Shown: positions 44,766 through 55,787 of the stretch, piece after piece
How the letters are laid out: every line of letters starts with the position of its first letter
Numbering within the stretch: position 1 is the stretch's first letter
Assembly (NCBI GenBank): GCA_033032175.1
Contig: CM065321.1
Location: forward strand, 2,998,501 to 3,062,500
From: Saturnia japonica
Taxonomy: Eukaryota > Arthropoda > Insecta > Lepidoptera > Saturniidae
Length of the DNA stretch: 64,000 nt
Direction: 5' to 3'
The notes under the pieces: generated by a model
What the model was told of the DNA's origin: nothing
Database searches by the model: none
What the model saw: the letters and a program-made list of their open reading frames with translations, nothing else
Made by a program: the position numbers and the translations under genes

Positions 44766-45211
44766 TTAGCTTTTATAATATGTAATAGATACAACACTCA
44801 GAAAACCTACTAGCGATGGACCACATAGGAAAATAGTGTGCTTTACCATCACGTACAACGTTCACGAAGTACGCTTTGCCGTGCCTATAAAAAATGTAGG
44901 GCTTATATTTATTACAAGCGAAATAAAATTTTAACATAGGTTATCCGAATTTGTAAAAAAATCAGTACTAGTAGAGAGAGATCCGACATCAATCAAGTCC
45001 CAGGGTTGAAGCCCGCTCAATTAATCATCTCGTCAATTATAAGCGCGCTCGGTACTGACTTTATTAATACGCCGACGTTTCGCTTTTAATTTATTAAAAA
45101 AATATTGTAGAATATTTTAAACGTAAGTAAGTACTTATATTAAACAAAATTAATATTCAAAATTAGACTTTCTTAATAAAATTATATTTAGAATCCAAAG
45201 ATTTATATGGA
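44766..45211. other. AT-rich stretch, nothing recognised
   Basis: No gene or repeat end recognised. Confidence 0.4.
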
Positions 45212-45570
45212 CTAGCGATCGCCCTAAGGTCGAAATTCGACCAGCGACTTTTTGATCATAGACCATTTTCTGTTTAACATTTACAGTATTCATAAACAAT
45301 GATTATTATCTACATCACTTGCTGTCACTTTTCGTTGAGTGACAATGTCAATATTTTGGGGGGTATAAGTTAAATGACACTGGTCGTGTTAGGATTCGCA
45401 GTATTAATTAATTTAATTTAATATATTAGTAACAGATATTATAGGTAAATTTTAGCTTTCCGCACTCCTTCTCCATATAAACTTTAACCATGCCAAATCT
45501 CACAGTCTTCCGTACACGCAATACATTTAAAAGGGGTAGACATCTTTTAGTTCACGTATTAATATAATTA
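45212..45570 (-). mobile_element. Helitron-like short element, family H (copy 2)
   Basis: CTAG (45212) and 'cgatcgccctaaggtcgaaa' at the left, 'tagttcacgtattaatataa' at the right. The interior 'taaccatgccaaatctcaca' is shared with 49642-49930 and, inverted, with 3081-3437. Confidence 0.6.
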
Positions 45571-45688
45571 TTCCTGTAGACAAGTAATTTGGAGTTTTAT
45601 ATCTGGCACAATTTTAACGAGTCATATTGTGTCGATTTATTTATTAGTAGCATGACCGTAGGCACTGTGATAGTACATTGCAAAGACA

Positions 45689-46550
45689 ACGGCGACCACC
45701 GAGAGATCGGTGTCACTAAGAGCGGCCACATACAGTCGGAATTCCGTTTCGGAATTTCGAATCGAAATATCGAATCGGAATTTCGAACGCAGTAAATCCA
45801 TACAAATCTATGGGCCTATCACACACATACAGTAGTTTTCTATTCGTAGTTTTCTCCGATTCGAAATTCCGCATGGTAGCCTGTGCGTCCGGAATCTCGC
45901 AGCGAAAAAAATGTTTCGAATGCATCTCTTTCAAAGATTTTGTACGAGTCGCATCACATATTCGTTAATTCCGTACGAAATATAATATTATGTAATGTAT
46001 TATGTAATTATGTATTAAATTATTATATTTTATATAATATTGACTGTCTTGCAATCTTTAAGTGTTAAGTGGGTGTCCCCAGTAACGGCGACGTATTTTT
46101 TTCTTAGCAAGATACAGCAACAATGCAATCGCAAGTAGAAAATCGTCGTCCATCGCTGTTAAATTGTTTGAACTCAATGGCTGTCGTTTCTCAACTGAGC
46201 CTTGTTATTCCGAATGAAAATAAACGTATGTGTGTAAAATATGTACGGAATACCGATTTGATATTTCGAATCGAAATTCCGAAATGGAATTCCGACTGTA
46301 TGTGGCCGCTCTAAGAAGGATTTATCGACTTCTGCAGGGTTGTCGCGACCTCTTCGATTACAAATACCTATCACTCCACTCGATTAGCGTGTCATTATCA
46401 TGTTGGGTGTTATACCTAGTGTATGTAGGGTACAGACCTGGAATACCATCTCTATGTATGAAAATTTGCCCAAAATAATATTACTATGAAATCATTGCAG
46501 GCAATAATTTTAGCGGCGACCGTCGATTGATTAAATTGGTGTGCTTGTTA
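45689..46550. repeat. Hairpin-tail LINE debris split by a MITE
   Basis: 'acggcgaccaccgagagatc' (45690) is a reverse-complement hairpin arm. 'tagcggcgaccgtcgattga' (46511) is a forward hairpin arm. They lie on either side of the Harbinger-like MITE but in opposite orientation, so they are probably two separate tails. Confidence 0.4.
45720..46311. mobile_element. 592-bp PIF/Harbinger-like MITE with ~60-bp terminal repeats
   Basis: The ends are GAGCGGCCACATACAGTCGG on both sides (right one inverted). The match continues through 'aattccgtttcggaatttcg' and 'aatcgaaatatc' with few mismatches to about 60 bp. TAA flanks both ends (45717-45719, 46312-46314), the TWA duplication of PIF/Harbinger. The arms are themselves built from short palindromic ttcgaa/tcgaaat units. 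The four short frames inside are not genes. Confidence 0.9.
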
Positions 46551-46559
46551 CAATAAAAA

Positions 46560-47545
46560 ATAAATACGTAATTGAAAAGCGTCAAATTAGTGTGGCGCCA
46601 CGCTAGCAAATGCGTACATTTTAAAGATAGCGTCAAAGTTATTATATTTTTAATTTTCGACCAATTGGACAAATTTAACATCCAAAAAATTTTCCCCCTC
46701 ATTGTTCAATTATTTTATTAGTTTTATAATAGTCAAAACTATAAAATCATGAAAAAGTATCATTCCCTCTTGCTACACTAGCGTCATTTTGGTGGGTTTT
46801 AAAATTACCACTTTTTCTACTTATCCCCTCTTTATTATGATGGTTCTTCTGATCTCTATACGCCTTATTAACCTGATGTTTGGTGGTCGTACAATTGTCA
46901 TGTCCTTTGTAGTTTTTTACTGCAATCCGGGTCTTGACAATGAATTTAAAAATATTTTTAAATTTCAATAAAAAAAATACGCCACAAAACCGCTGCATTA
47001 TGGTTCCGTGACGTCATCATTCATTTTATATATCATTTTGTATGATATCAGTGACGAGTGTAACAACTCACGCAAGGTTCTTACGTTCATATTTACTGAA
47101 TGGTGAAGTCTTGTTTTATAATCGATGTTTCAAATCATGTGACTCACAGATAAAAAATATAAATTTTCCAAAGGCAAAATTACATAAATAAACAATTTCT
47201 TTTTTTCATATTTGTATTGTTTTGGGCATTTTATCTATAGACCAATATTGCTCAATATATTACTTTAATTTTTGAACACACAGTCAACTCGTGGATTATA
47301 TTAGTGCGAATGATTATTAATAATTATTCCTTTTTGGAAGCGAGATAGTTAAACCTTGACAGTCGACATCTATGTAGGGGCTCGCTAGCTATGACTTCAG
47401 GGACGATTATTAAAATCATTTGTTCTTTTCTGTTCAACACAAGGTATATTTCCACCGTACAATATTCCATTTTGTTAAATAATATGCAAGTTTATGCAAT
47501 CATAGACATTTTCGTAAACGAATATTTTGCATATAATTGCCACCC
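46560..47545. other. Unassigned, AT-rich
   Basis: No gene supported. 'gcgtcaaattagtgtggcgc' (46580) and 'cactagcgtcattttggtgg' (46777) suggest an unrecognised repeat. Confidence 0.35.
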
Positions 47546-47549
47546 ATTT

Positions 47550-48165
47550 TTAGGGTTTCGATGTTAACAAGGAACCCTTATGGTTTCGCTATGTCTGTCT
47601 GTCTGTTCGTGACTTAGTTTAGAGATTCTTAGTATGTAGCTGTAATTTGGTGTGGGTATACATATTAATCACACTAACAAAATGGTAAAATATAAAATTT
47701 TTTTAAAAATGTTCAGTGTAGGTACCACTCCTACACGTAAAGTGGGAATGTTTTTTTTTCTTATTTATCCCAAAGTGTGGGTTGTCGTTGGATAGGCCGT
47801 GCAAAAATATTGTGGTTGTCCGCAAATTATTTTTCGATTCAGGGATTCGTTTGCATAATATTAAACTTTAAAGTGCTAATAATTTTTGTTAGAGTTAATT
47901 GTCCCGTCCCCCCCTGTCAGCTAAATGATTGTTTTTGGATATATGAAAAACATCATGGTAGTTAGTACATATAATGAAGTTAAAAAGAGAACTATCAGAG
48001 GTAAGTAGGCTTTACAAGTTAACGAGTAATATACATCAATTTATAGAATGTACCTGTAGAAGTCATTTCGTAACAATTCCATTGAAAATTACTTAAAGTC
48101 TAAGTCTGTATATTGTGACAGGCAACTACGGAACCCTATACTGCGCGATACCCGACACACAACTG
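47550..48165 (+). repeat. Long dispersed repeat fragment ('tatggtttcgctatgtctg' family)
   Basis: Opens 'aaggaacccttatggtttcg' followed by 'ctatgtctgtctgtctgttc'. The middle 'ccaaagtgtgggttgtcgtt' and end 'caactacggaaccctatact' followed by 'gcgatacccgacaca' match a widespread moth repeat as I recall it. A fragment may also lie at 11505-11610. Confidence 0.5.
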
Positions 48166-48169
48166 GCAA

Positions 48170-49120
48170 TTTATTACTATTATTTTATAAGATTTTATTA
48201 AACAAATTAGTTTATTAATTTACAAATTTGTAATAATTATGTGTATGAGTGTTTTACTCATTATTTATCCCAACACTGAACGTAATACAAAACACCACAA
48301 GTGGTAATTGAGAAATTAATTAATTAAGACCCTGTTTAGGTACTTGTACCTAATGAAAACATATCAGGTTATTCAATAAATTTTCACGGCTAAACTTTCT
48401 AATACATCGTCGATATTAATAAATCTGTAATTCTGTCTTTAAATATATTTTTCCAAATTTTCTTTTGTGGTAGGTATTACAACAACATTCCTCAAATATT
48501 CAGGTACCCTCACGATGTTATCCTTCACCGCCTGCCAATAGTGTTACCAATTTAAATTAGTAAATGTCGTTATAAAATCAATATTCCGCCGCGCCGCGCC
48601 GCACCGGTCTCAACCACTCGACCAACACGACATAATCGTAAGCTAACCTATAGTCAGCTTTTTATTCCCACAGAGTAAAATGACATTTCATGTATTGCTA
48701 GTATATTGTATTTTTAAAATAATAATGTCACCAATCGGTTCTAATTGTAAACTCGTATAAGATAATATACCTATTGAAAAGTGTTTTTTTCTTTCAAAAG
48801 CATTGAACCCTTCCTTCATACTTGAAGCGCCAATAAGGGAGATAAATTAACATCTCTCGTGGGTCAACTAAAAAGTTATTTTAATTTTTTATTTTTTTGC
48901 AGTTGTTCGTCACAAAATATTAATTTTATAGTTTCTTGAATTATGAATTGATTAAACGATCGAGTATGATAAATAACAAAAAATATTTCAATTAATAATT
49001 AAAAACCGTCAATTCAGTATTTAAAATCTTGCAATTCAATTAACTGAACCGTAAAATATACGGTAGCTCAACACTACCAAAGTAAATGTGACTTTATTTT
49101 AAAGTTTGATATTAGAGATT
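48170..49120. other. AT-rich stretch, nothing recognised
   Basis: A short GC-rich 'ccgccgcgccgcgccgcacc' island at 48586 is the only contrast. No gene recognised. Confidence 0.4.
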
Positions 49121-49124
49121 GGCA

Positions 49125-49615
49125 AAAAAAATGTTTTTACTAATACTCAACCAATTTTGATAAAATTTTGTACACGGTATTTACACAATATTTTGATGTG
49201 AAACATATAATACTGGGGGTCAGACCGGTTGTTGGCGGTGTAGATCCGAGTTAGTTTTTTTTTAAATAGAAAGACTGGATCATTTCGAAGTTTAAAACAC
49301 GGATAGATTTAAACGCTGTTGGTAGGGATCACGACCACCATACACATAGTAATAAAATAAACACTTTCACAGTGACGTTCTTTTGGTTTTACGTGTTTTG
49401 GGATCACCCGGTGTATATCCAGCAAAGAACGTCATATTTCGGAATAACCCGGTGTATTTCTTAACCTTTTTTTTCTTTTTTCTTTTTTAATATCTAGTAT
49501 GCCAACATTTTATCCGTAATTCTTATAATTCTTAGAATTGTAATATGAGTAAAAATATAATTACGCAGTTAAAATAAATACCGCATAATAAACGCGTGCT
49601 GAGCCGCAAAACAGC
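49125..49615 (+). repeat. Family I repeat (copy 5) with nested LINE-tail debris
   Basis: Head part 'actcaaccaattttgataaa' (49145) and end part 'acgcgtgctgagccgcaaaa' (49592) are family I. In between, 49210-49480 carries 'tttgggatcacccggtgtat' and 'cacgaccaccatacacatag' from the hairpin-tail debris group. Confidence 0.45.
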
Positions 49616-49641
49616 ACCAGTTGTATACACAATTATAAACA

Positions 49642-49930
49642 CTAGCGATCGCCCTAAGCTCGAAATTCGACCTGCGACTTTTTGATCATAGACTATTTTT
49701 TGTTTGACATTTGTTTGGAGGGTCTACGTTCAATGGCACTGGTCGTTTTAGGATTCGCAGTATTAATTAATTTTATTTAATATATTAGTAACAAATATTA
49801 TAGATAAATTTTAGCTTTCTGCATTCCTTCTCCATATAAACTTTAACCATGCCAAATCTCACAGTCTTCCGTGCACGCAATACGCTTAAAATGGTACCGA
49901 AAGCTTTTGCTTCACGTATTAATATAAGAT
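49642..49930 (-). mobile_element. Helitron-like short element, family H (copy 3)
   Basis: CTAG at 49642-49645, 'cgatcgccctaagctcgaaa', 'taaccatgccaaatctcaca', and right end 'gcttcacgtattaatataag'. It is about 70 bp shorter than copy 2 owing to an internal deletion near 49715. Confidence 0.65.
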
Positions 49931-50099
49931 ATCTACGTTATAGGTTGGCTTAAAGCTATTAAATTCTCATCAGTGAAACGTGATGTTTGTCGTGGCTGTC
50001 GACAATTACGTATTAATTGATTGAAACTGGTGTGAACATATCATTTGCATTAACGAGAAGATTTTAATTATAATCGATTTATTGAGACTACTTCGAATT

Positions 50100-50385
50100 A
50101 AATCAAATCAAAAAATACTTCATCCAACTGAGGCCCTAATTATGTAGTTACTTATGAATATCAAACCACTACTACTTGGTTGGAAAACAGCCCAGTCATC
50201 AAAAAGACCCAGCAAGAAACTCGATCGGGCTTATATTTTCTTTTCAAACAAATAATATCATTAATATTTTTTATTGGATGTACAGAGAGGGTCACGTCCA
50301 AACATCACTGTCATTAAACATTATTATAACCTTTTGACAGTAAAACCTGCTTGACATGGTCCTTGAAGTTGAACTGAGGCTGAAT
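50100..50385 (-). pseudogene. CR1-like LINE 3' end (copy 3)
   Basis: On the minus strand the last codons read FKDHVKQVLLSKGYNNV, as in the tail at 12793-13191 (FKDHVKEILPSKGYY). The 3' end has 'attaaatcaaatcaaaaa' repeats near 50098-50116, and 'aactcgatcgggctta' at 50219 matches 12787 and 20556. All upstream RT sequence is missing. Confidence 0.6.
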
Positions 50386-50609
50386 TACTTAAACTTATTT
50401 AGAAACCAGTTATAGGATTTACTGAATTAAAATAGACCAGAATATTTATTTATTTAACAAATCAATTAACACATAATTATCATTTGATGTTGAGGACAGT
50501 AATAGTATCAACAGTACTACAGTCGTTACAGTTACAGTAAAATATAAGAAGAAATAGTTTAGATGTTAAGAACGAAAGAACTAAGTAAACTATGTGTGTT
50601 TCAGTGCGT

Positions 50610-50645
50610 GTGGATGTGTGTTTGTGTGTGTGTGTGTGTGTGTGC
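50610..50645. repeat. (TG)n microsatellite
   Basis: An alternating TG run of about 12 uninterrupted units with flanking interrupted units, read directly. Confidence 0.9.
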
Positions 50646-50714
50646 ACGCGTAAGTTTAGTATTTAATATGATATGATTGAACAATTGTAATTGATATTAC
50701 AACATTAATTAATG

Positions 50715-50965
50715 ATACTTTTTAACAGACTTCAACAAAAGACGGGATGTTACTCAATTCGAGTGTATTTTTTATGGATGATCAGCCATAACTTCTTTGT
50801 TTATGAACCGATTTGGATGATTCTTTTTTTTATGAATACCTCTAGAGTGGTGGTCCTATTTTCATTTCATTGGCGTTGGACGCTAAACTTTTGAGATACA
50901 CAAGGGAACTCGCCAAAACCATTGAAGTTAACTTTCTTTTTTGTTAAAAATTGTCTTGTATATAG
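50715..50965 (+). repeat. Family B repeat (copy 4), best copy
   Basis: 'acagacttcaacaaaagacg', 'gttactcaattcgagtgtat', 'tgaatacctctagagtggtg', 'ggcgttggacgctaaacttt', and end 'tgttaaaaattgtcttgta'. The order is as at 5640. Confidence 0.6.
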
Positions 50966-51217
50966 TCCATATTAATATAACATTTCTTCATCTAGTAATT
51001 GTGTGATAAATGTTTATTTCAATTAAATTACTGGTTTGGACATTTAATTATTTTTATAGTTTTATGATTAGTTTTCAATATAATTATTTATTCATTTGCA
51101 GGCCACAAATGGAAGAATATAATACAGTGTTTTTTTTAATTTATGACCTGTATTGACCATATTGAGACAAAAAAGATATATGTATTGTATTGTATCACCC
51201 GCAACAATGGCACATTA

Positions 51218-51580
51218 AGGCTGATTTTATAGTGACGCTTTTAACCGCGCGTGCCGTAAGCGTCACGGACGCAAATGCGACAAATATTTGTAGTATCTAC
51301 TCTCGTTTTATTGTTTCGCGTCTAACTCGCGCTGTTGGTAAACCGCGCTCGTGTCGCCAGCGCTTCCTGGCCGCGCGCAGTCGGCAACCATAATGCGATT
51401 AAAGAGACGCTAATTGAAGTTGCCGCTAGTTGTTGTCTTATGTTCATATTCCCATTTGAACATGACGGCGGACCGCGCGAAAGTGACTAAACTCGATACA
51501 AAGTGTGCGTGGTCCATCAGCGAGCTTTAAAACAGCGCTTACTAGACGCGCTAGCCGTAAACGTAACTATAAAATCAGCC
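51218..51580. mobile_element. ~362-bp GC-rich MITE, Harbinger-like
   Basis: GGCTGATTTTATAGTGACG at the left and (reverse complement of the right) GGCTGATTTTATAGTTACG. Flanking TTA/TAA is present on each side (51215-51218, 51581-51583). The core is strikingly CpG-rich for this window. Frames at 51190-51393 and 51503-51796 follow from its low stop-codon density and are not genes. Confidence 0.7.
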
Positions 51581-51599
51581 TTACCCGCATGTTTGAATA

Positions 51600-52020
51600 A
51601 ACCTCGCAAGCACATGTCTATTGATACGGAGCTGAGTTTTTTATGCGATAGGTACTATTGGTCGACAAAACTCCGCAACCTCGCTCCGCATCAGTGGATT
51701 GGAATCCTGGAGCGTGTCGCATTCCAGCATCAGCTGATGTATAACCAGCACCAAAGCGTGTTGGTAGGGATCTGTACAGCACGGAAGCTGGCATAATAAC
51801 GGCGACCACAGATGGCATGCCATTCTCTCGGTAGTCGTATTTCTATTTACGTTATAGATTTAGCGTTGTGGTCGCAATCTAACTTGATCTTAAGTGACGA
51901 TGTGGCCCAAGACGGTTGCACGCTAAACCTAGTGGAAGACTAGCTCTCAGGTTCAGGCGGGTGGTAGCTAGCCAGGCAGACATTAGAAAAAGCAATACCA
52001 CAACGCTATGGTTACATCAC
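51600..52020 (+). repeat. Hairpin-tail plus family D (copy 4), contiguous
   Basis: 'ataacggcgaccacagatgg' and 'tctctcggtagtcgtatttc' (51795-51843) are the hairpin. 'tttagcgttgtggtcgcaat', 'agtgacgatgtggcccaaga' and 'gtggtagctagccaggcaga' (family D) follow at once. This is the evidence that hairpin and D belong to one 3' UTR. 51600-51787 may be decayed coding sequence of the same LINE but is not readable. Confidence 0.5.
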
Positions 52021-52199
52021 GAGCCATCATTGCCCTAATTGTGTTTAGCATCAGGCATACTACCGTCACTTTTGCCGTGTTATTATTAGAAATAGAATTA
52101 CACTGACTGCGTAAATATAAACAGGATATGCATCGACCAATTCCCGAGAGGCGAAACCTGATGATCGAGAACCAGTCGGGCTGTACATCCCTAGCATTC

Positions 52200-52325
52200 T
52201 AACATAACATACCATCACGCCTGTATTCCCCGAAGGGTTAGACAGAGGTGTACATTTGTACACCCACAGTTCTCCGAGTATGTTTTTAGGTTTCATGTAA
52301 TAGGGGGCGAATATTCTGCTAAACA
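52200..52325 (+). repeat. SINE-like repeat, family C (copy 2)
   Basis: 'aacataacataccatcacgc', 'gtattccccgaagggttaga', 'gtacacccacagttctccga' and 'atgtaatagggggcgaatat'. It stops where the copy at 5262 continues, so it is 3'-truncated. Confidence 0.55.
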
Positions 52326-52372
52326 AAAAAACTAATTGCAATATAATACTAAGATTTTTGAAGTGTATCGAC

Positions 52373-52743
52373 TATAGATGAACCGGATATCCGGTAACTA
52401 TCCGGTATCCGGCCTTGTTTTCACTATCCTACCGGATACCCGATTGTAATTACGATCAGGACGGATTCCGGATAGTAAAACTCAAAAAATCTCATTATTT
52501 TACACAAGGCAAATCATACCACAATAGGTTATGGACACCGTTTATTTTTATAATCGCACGTCAAAAATGTTTGTTTTATTAATTAGTTTAGTTTATTTCC
52601 GACCTCGTTCACGCGCCATTATTCAAATGAAACTGATCGCGTCATAAACCGAAATAAAGGGCTGAATATCAGGTAGCCGGATGTGCGGCGCACCGGCTTG
52701 GAATATCCGGCATCCGGCCAAACCACTGTCCGTTTCATCTCTA
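52373..52743. mobile_element. 371-bp hAT-type MITE with perfect 8-bp target duplication
   Basis: Ends TATAGATGAACCGGATATCC and (reverse complement) TAGAGATGAAACGGACAGTG. Flanks are GTATCGAC at 52365-52372 and 52744-52751. Subterminal regions carry many ATCCGG motifs (about five near the left end, three near the right), as expected of transposase binding repeats. No coding capacity. A short isolated cluster of the same motif lies at 59170-59212. Confidence 0.9.
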
Positions 52744-52759
52744 GTATCGACTCTATACT

Positions 52760-53165
52760 AAATACTAAACGCAGCCATTTTTTTTATTTTCCTACAACGA
52801 ATTTCTCTTTTTAATGTAATAAAAAAACACAACATATTAAGTACATACCTACTTATATAGAAGTCGTGGCCTGTATTGTCATCGATCTATACTTATATCG
52901 AGCGGTTACTTTTGTATTCTCCGGTAGGTTGACACGGGTAACGGGTCACATTGCGTCCGACGTAAATTGTCGTAAACGTCAATGGCACATCAAAAGGGCT
53001 TTACTCGGTCATTTTAATAAATTGTTAAATGTCTTCTAGAGATGCCAAAGCTTTTGGTAATATTAATGGGCCACTCCCGCATAAATATTATAATAGTATT
53101 AATGGACGCTTTGCTTGTGATATTTAATAGATAACCAATATTAATTTTATAAGCCTTTCCTTCTC
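52760..53165. other. AT-rich stretch, nothing recognised
   Basis: No gene or repeat end recognised. Confidence 0.4.
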
Positions 53166-53169
53166 GTTA

Positions 53170-53440
53170 AACTCTTTACTCCAATAATAACTTTAGCGAA
53201 CGTGAGGAACAGAGAGTAAAGTTCCTCATCCGCCATAGAAAAGGCAGGATCCTCCGGCCAGACGGGTGCTATGTCTGGCGGGCAGCTGCCACAACGGTTG
53301 TAGTCGGGTTCTTGTATATATTACTCAATCGTGGAGTTAATTTCTATAGCGCGATGTAGGATGTGTCGTATGGGCTCGATAGATGTCGCTATGTAGATGC
53401 GTCGATGCGTCAGTTGTGGCGAGAGATGTGGAGAGAGAAA
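53170..53440 (-). repeat. Repeat A, right-end fragment (third copy)
   Basis: On the minus strand: 'tctcgccacaactgacgcat', 'atcctacatcgcgctataga', 'gagtaatatatacaagaacc', 'agcacccgtctggccggagg' and 'atcctgccttttctatggcg'. The first three match A1 (7478-7590). All five match the right end of A2 (10141-10370). It extends the family beyond the A1/RT junction and so shows where repeat A would continue. Confidence 0.65.
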
Positions 53441-53739
53441 TTCTCATATTAGAAAAACTGTTTTAGGTTTAAATTCTGCTGTTTCCAGAATTAGTAAATC
53501 ATATACAATTAATAAAATTGGAGTGTCTGTTTATAATGTCAAAATAATAGCTTTTTATTAAAATCCATAAAAAAATACATTCAAATTGAGAACCACCCCT
53601 TTTTTTTAAGTCGGTTAAATATGGATTTTATTCACAATAAAATTCAAAGGAGTTTTATTTCCACAGAGTGTAGATTTTTCACATATAATTATTGAAGTTG
53701 AAATTCTTTTGTCGTGTTTAGTAGAGATTAAATTGAAAG

Positions 53740-54129
53740 ATGCTCGAGCATCATGTAACGGAAGTGAATCGAATTAAAATAACATTCATTTATATAACGT
53801 TGAAATATTTTTACAAAATTGTACGCGAGGTAGAGTACAGCGGGATTTATCTCGTACAAAATCTGGAGCAGCCCGACTGGGGAACACTGCCTCTAAATTA
53901 CAGAAAATTTTTGTCAATTAACAATACTCTGCTGTTTTTCTGTGTGATCATACGGCGAGTCATCACAAGAGCTTCTCGAGGAAGGAGGTACAAGATCGCC
54001 AACGAACTAGTCCATTATGTTACGGTAGCCGCTTACCATCAGACGGGACGTATGCATGTTTGCAACCTTCATTGTATAAAAAAGAGAGTAGAAATGCGAG
54101 TTGCACGCATTGTGACGGTAGTGAATTAA
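53740..54129 (+). repeat. Family N repeat (copy 2); open frame not a gene
   Basis: 'gagcagcccgactggggaac', 'gccgcttaccatcagacggg' and 'ttcattgtataaaaaaga' belong to a common moth repeat whose other copy here is at 35835-35970. A 129-codon frame happens to be open across it. The frame is not preserved at 35.9 kb, and its residues show no domain. Confidence 0.55.
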
Positions 54130-54332
54130 TTATTTTTACACAATTTACAGAAAATTCAATGACATGAACTCACATTATTAACAATGATGACTTCATCATA
54201 TTGCTGGCACGAAGGTTAGTTTTTTGAAGAAATTTGTGTTTTATTAAAATAAAAAGTATATATGCATAAATTCATATAAAATACATTTTTTTAGTGAAAC
54301 TTCTTTGTATGTAATAAAAGTAAGATACACCC

Positions 54333-54770
54333 ATTTTTTTCTGACTGACTATACTGTTATCTATAGGGCCCTAAGCCTCAGGCGGCTTTTACAGCTTCAC
54401 CGTGACTTGGGGGCAAACGTTTAAAGCACTCAGCCGAGAAAGTAAAGATAAATTGCTGAAGGGTGCCAAAGTAACCGGACCTCGGTTTGGGCAGTTGATG
54501 CGATTGCAAAAAAGTCGCGATCTAGCTAATTCCCTTAGAATTCGAGTTAACTAACTATACATATATACATGTCCCTGCCTCCTGGGAGAAAGGGAGGAAA
54601 CATGTACACTAACTAGCGTAAAAAAAGAAAAAAAGGTCCCTTACAGAATCTATGTACCTATGAACATATTGTGTGTAATGATGTTTGTGGGTAGCCAAGT
54701 GATTGCTGATGCAGTGGCACTTATATCGCTTGTGTGGCTGCCAAACTCAAACTCTTCACACCGAGGTATG
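54333..54770 (-). mobile_element. Jockey 3' UTR, 5'-truncated
   Basis: From the short T run at 54333 the minus strand carries the whole Jockey 3' UTR: tail, then 'tgccaaagtaaccggacctc', 'gcctcctgggagaaaggg', 'aactagcgtaaaaaaagaaa', and 'atgatgtttgtgggtagcca'. It ends at 'cttcacaccgagg' (54765), just short of the ORF. It is collinear with 60062-60560. Confidence 0.75.
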
Positions 54771-54779
54771 GACATTCAA

Positions 54780-55638
54780 AATTTAATTTTAGTGTAACGC
54801 TTTATATGTGACGTTTCTAACGTAAAAAAGGCAGAAGATAGGTATTTAGCCAGAGATAGAAAAAGAAAGAGCTATGCTACGAGTATAAACCGAAAGAGAT
54901 AGGTGCGTGCGATAGAATAAGACAAGTGTACACGAATTATTACAGAAAGGCAAAGTTGTTATAGATCAATTAATAATTTCTTATATACCGACAAATAAAT
55001 TCTACTTCTCTGTCACGTGTACAGATAATTTAGTATCACTTATTTATTCCTCATTGACATGTAAGCGTGAACACAAATATACCCTTGAAGCGTCAAGTTA
55101 GCTAATTGCCCGTATTGCTCGACGTTGAGACGTTGAGAAAGATCACGAAAACGTTATTACACTGTGTGATGATCCAGAATTTTCTCGTTGGGAATCAATG
55201 ACCCGAGGCAATTTTTTCGTTATTATTTTTTGCTATCTCCTTTGTTTCTGTTACGCTGTCTCGAAGTAGAGACATACTGAAAGGAAAAAATATAAATTGT
55301 GGCGTATTGAAACAAAACATAATAGAATTTTCCAGTATGTTCAATACATGTAATATAGAGGCCACGTGGACTGAAAAAATGACCAGATCTCACGTAGATG
55401 GGTCTTTTTGCTATTGTGTAGCTTCCTTTATCTTCACTTGCACGAGCGCAACGGTGCCCTTTTTAGAACCTTTGACCAAAATAAAAGAAAATTAAAATAT
55501 GTATGTTTATTTTTTTTCATAAACTTTATCTAACATCTCCAAAGTGTGGGTATATTAGTTGATTGACCCACTTAATTACACAATAATTCATTTCCGATAT
55601 ACGAGAGTACTTTAAAAAACGTTAAACTTGTGCCATGT

Positions 55639-55640
<2 letters not shown>
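54780..55640. other. AT-rich stretch, nothing recognised
   Basis: No gene recognised. The 62-aa frame at 55307-55495 has no domain. Confidence 0.4.

Positions 55641-55643
<3 letters not shown>

Positions 55644-55671
<28 letters not shown>
55644..55671. repeat. Poly(A) run of about 27
   Basis: An uninterrupted A run. No LINE tail is recognised immediately upstream, so its origin is not assigned. Confidence 0.7.
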
Positions 55672-55673
<2 letters not shown>

Positions 55674-55787
55674 TATTGGGCAGATCCATTAATTCACGAC
55701 GAAAGTGTGCACACTAGGGTCGGCGATTTTGATGCTGATTTTTTCCTCGTAAGTACACCTAAATAGGAGACGATCCTGAAAATTTGA

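Noticed and set aside
45589..46478. Cluster of overlapping short frames on both strands
   Set aside because: They arise from the palindromic arms of the Harbinger-like MITE.
51190..51796. GC-rich open frames as exons
   Set aside because: They fall in or next to a MITE with inverted ends and TTA/TAA flanks. Few stops are expected from its base composition.
53740..54129. 129-codon open frame as a host gene
   Set aside because: It overlaps a dispersed moth repeat (family N), has no domain, and the other copy at 35.9 kb does not keep the frame.
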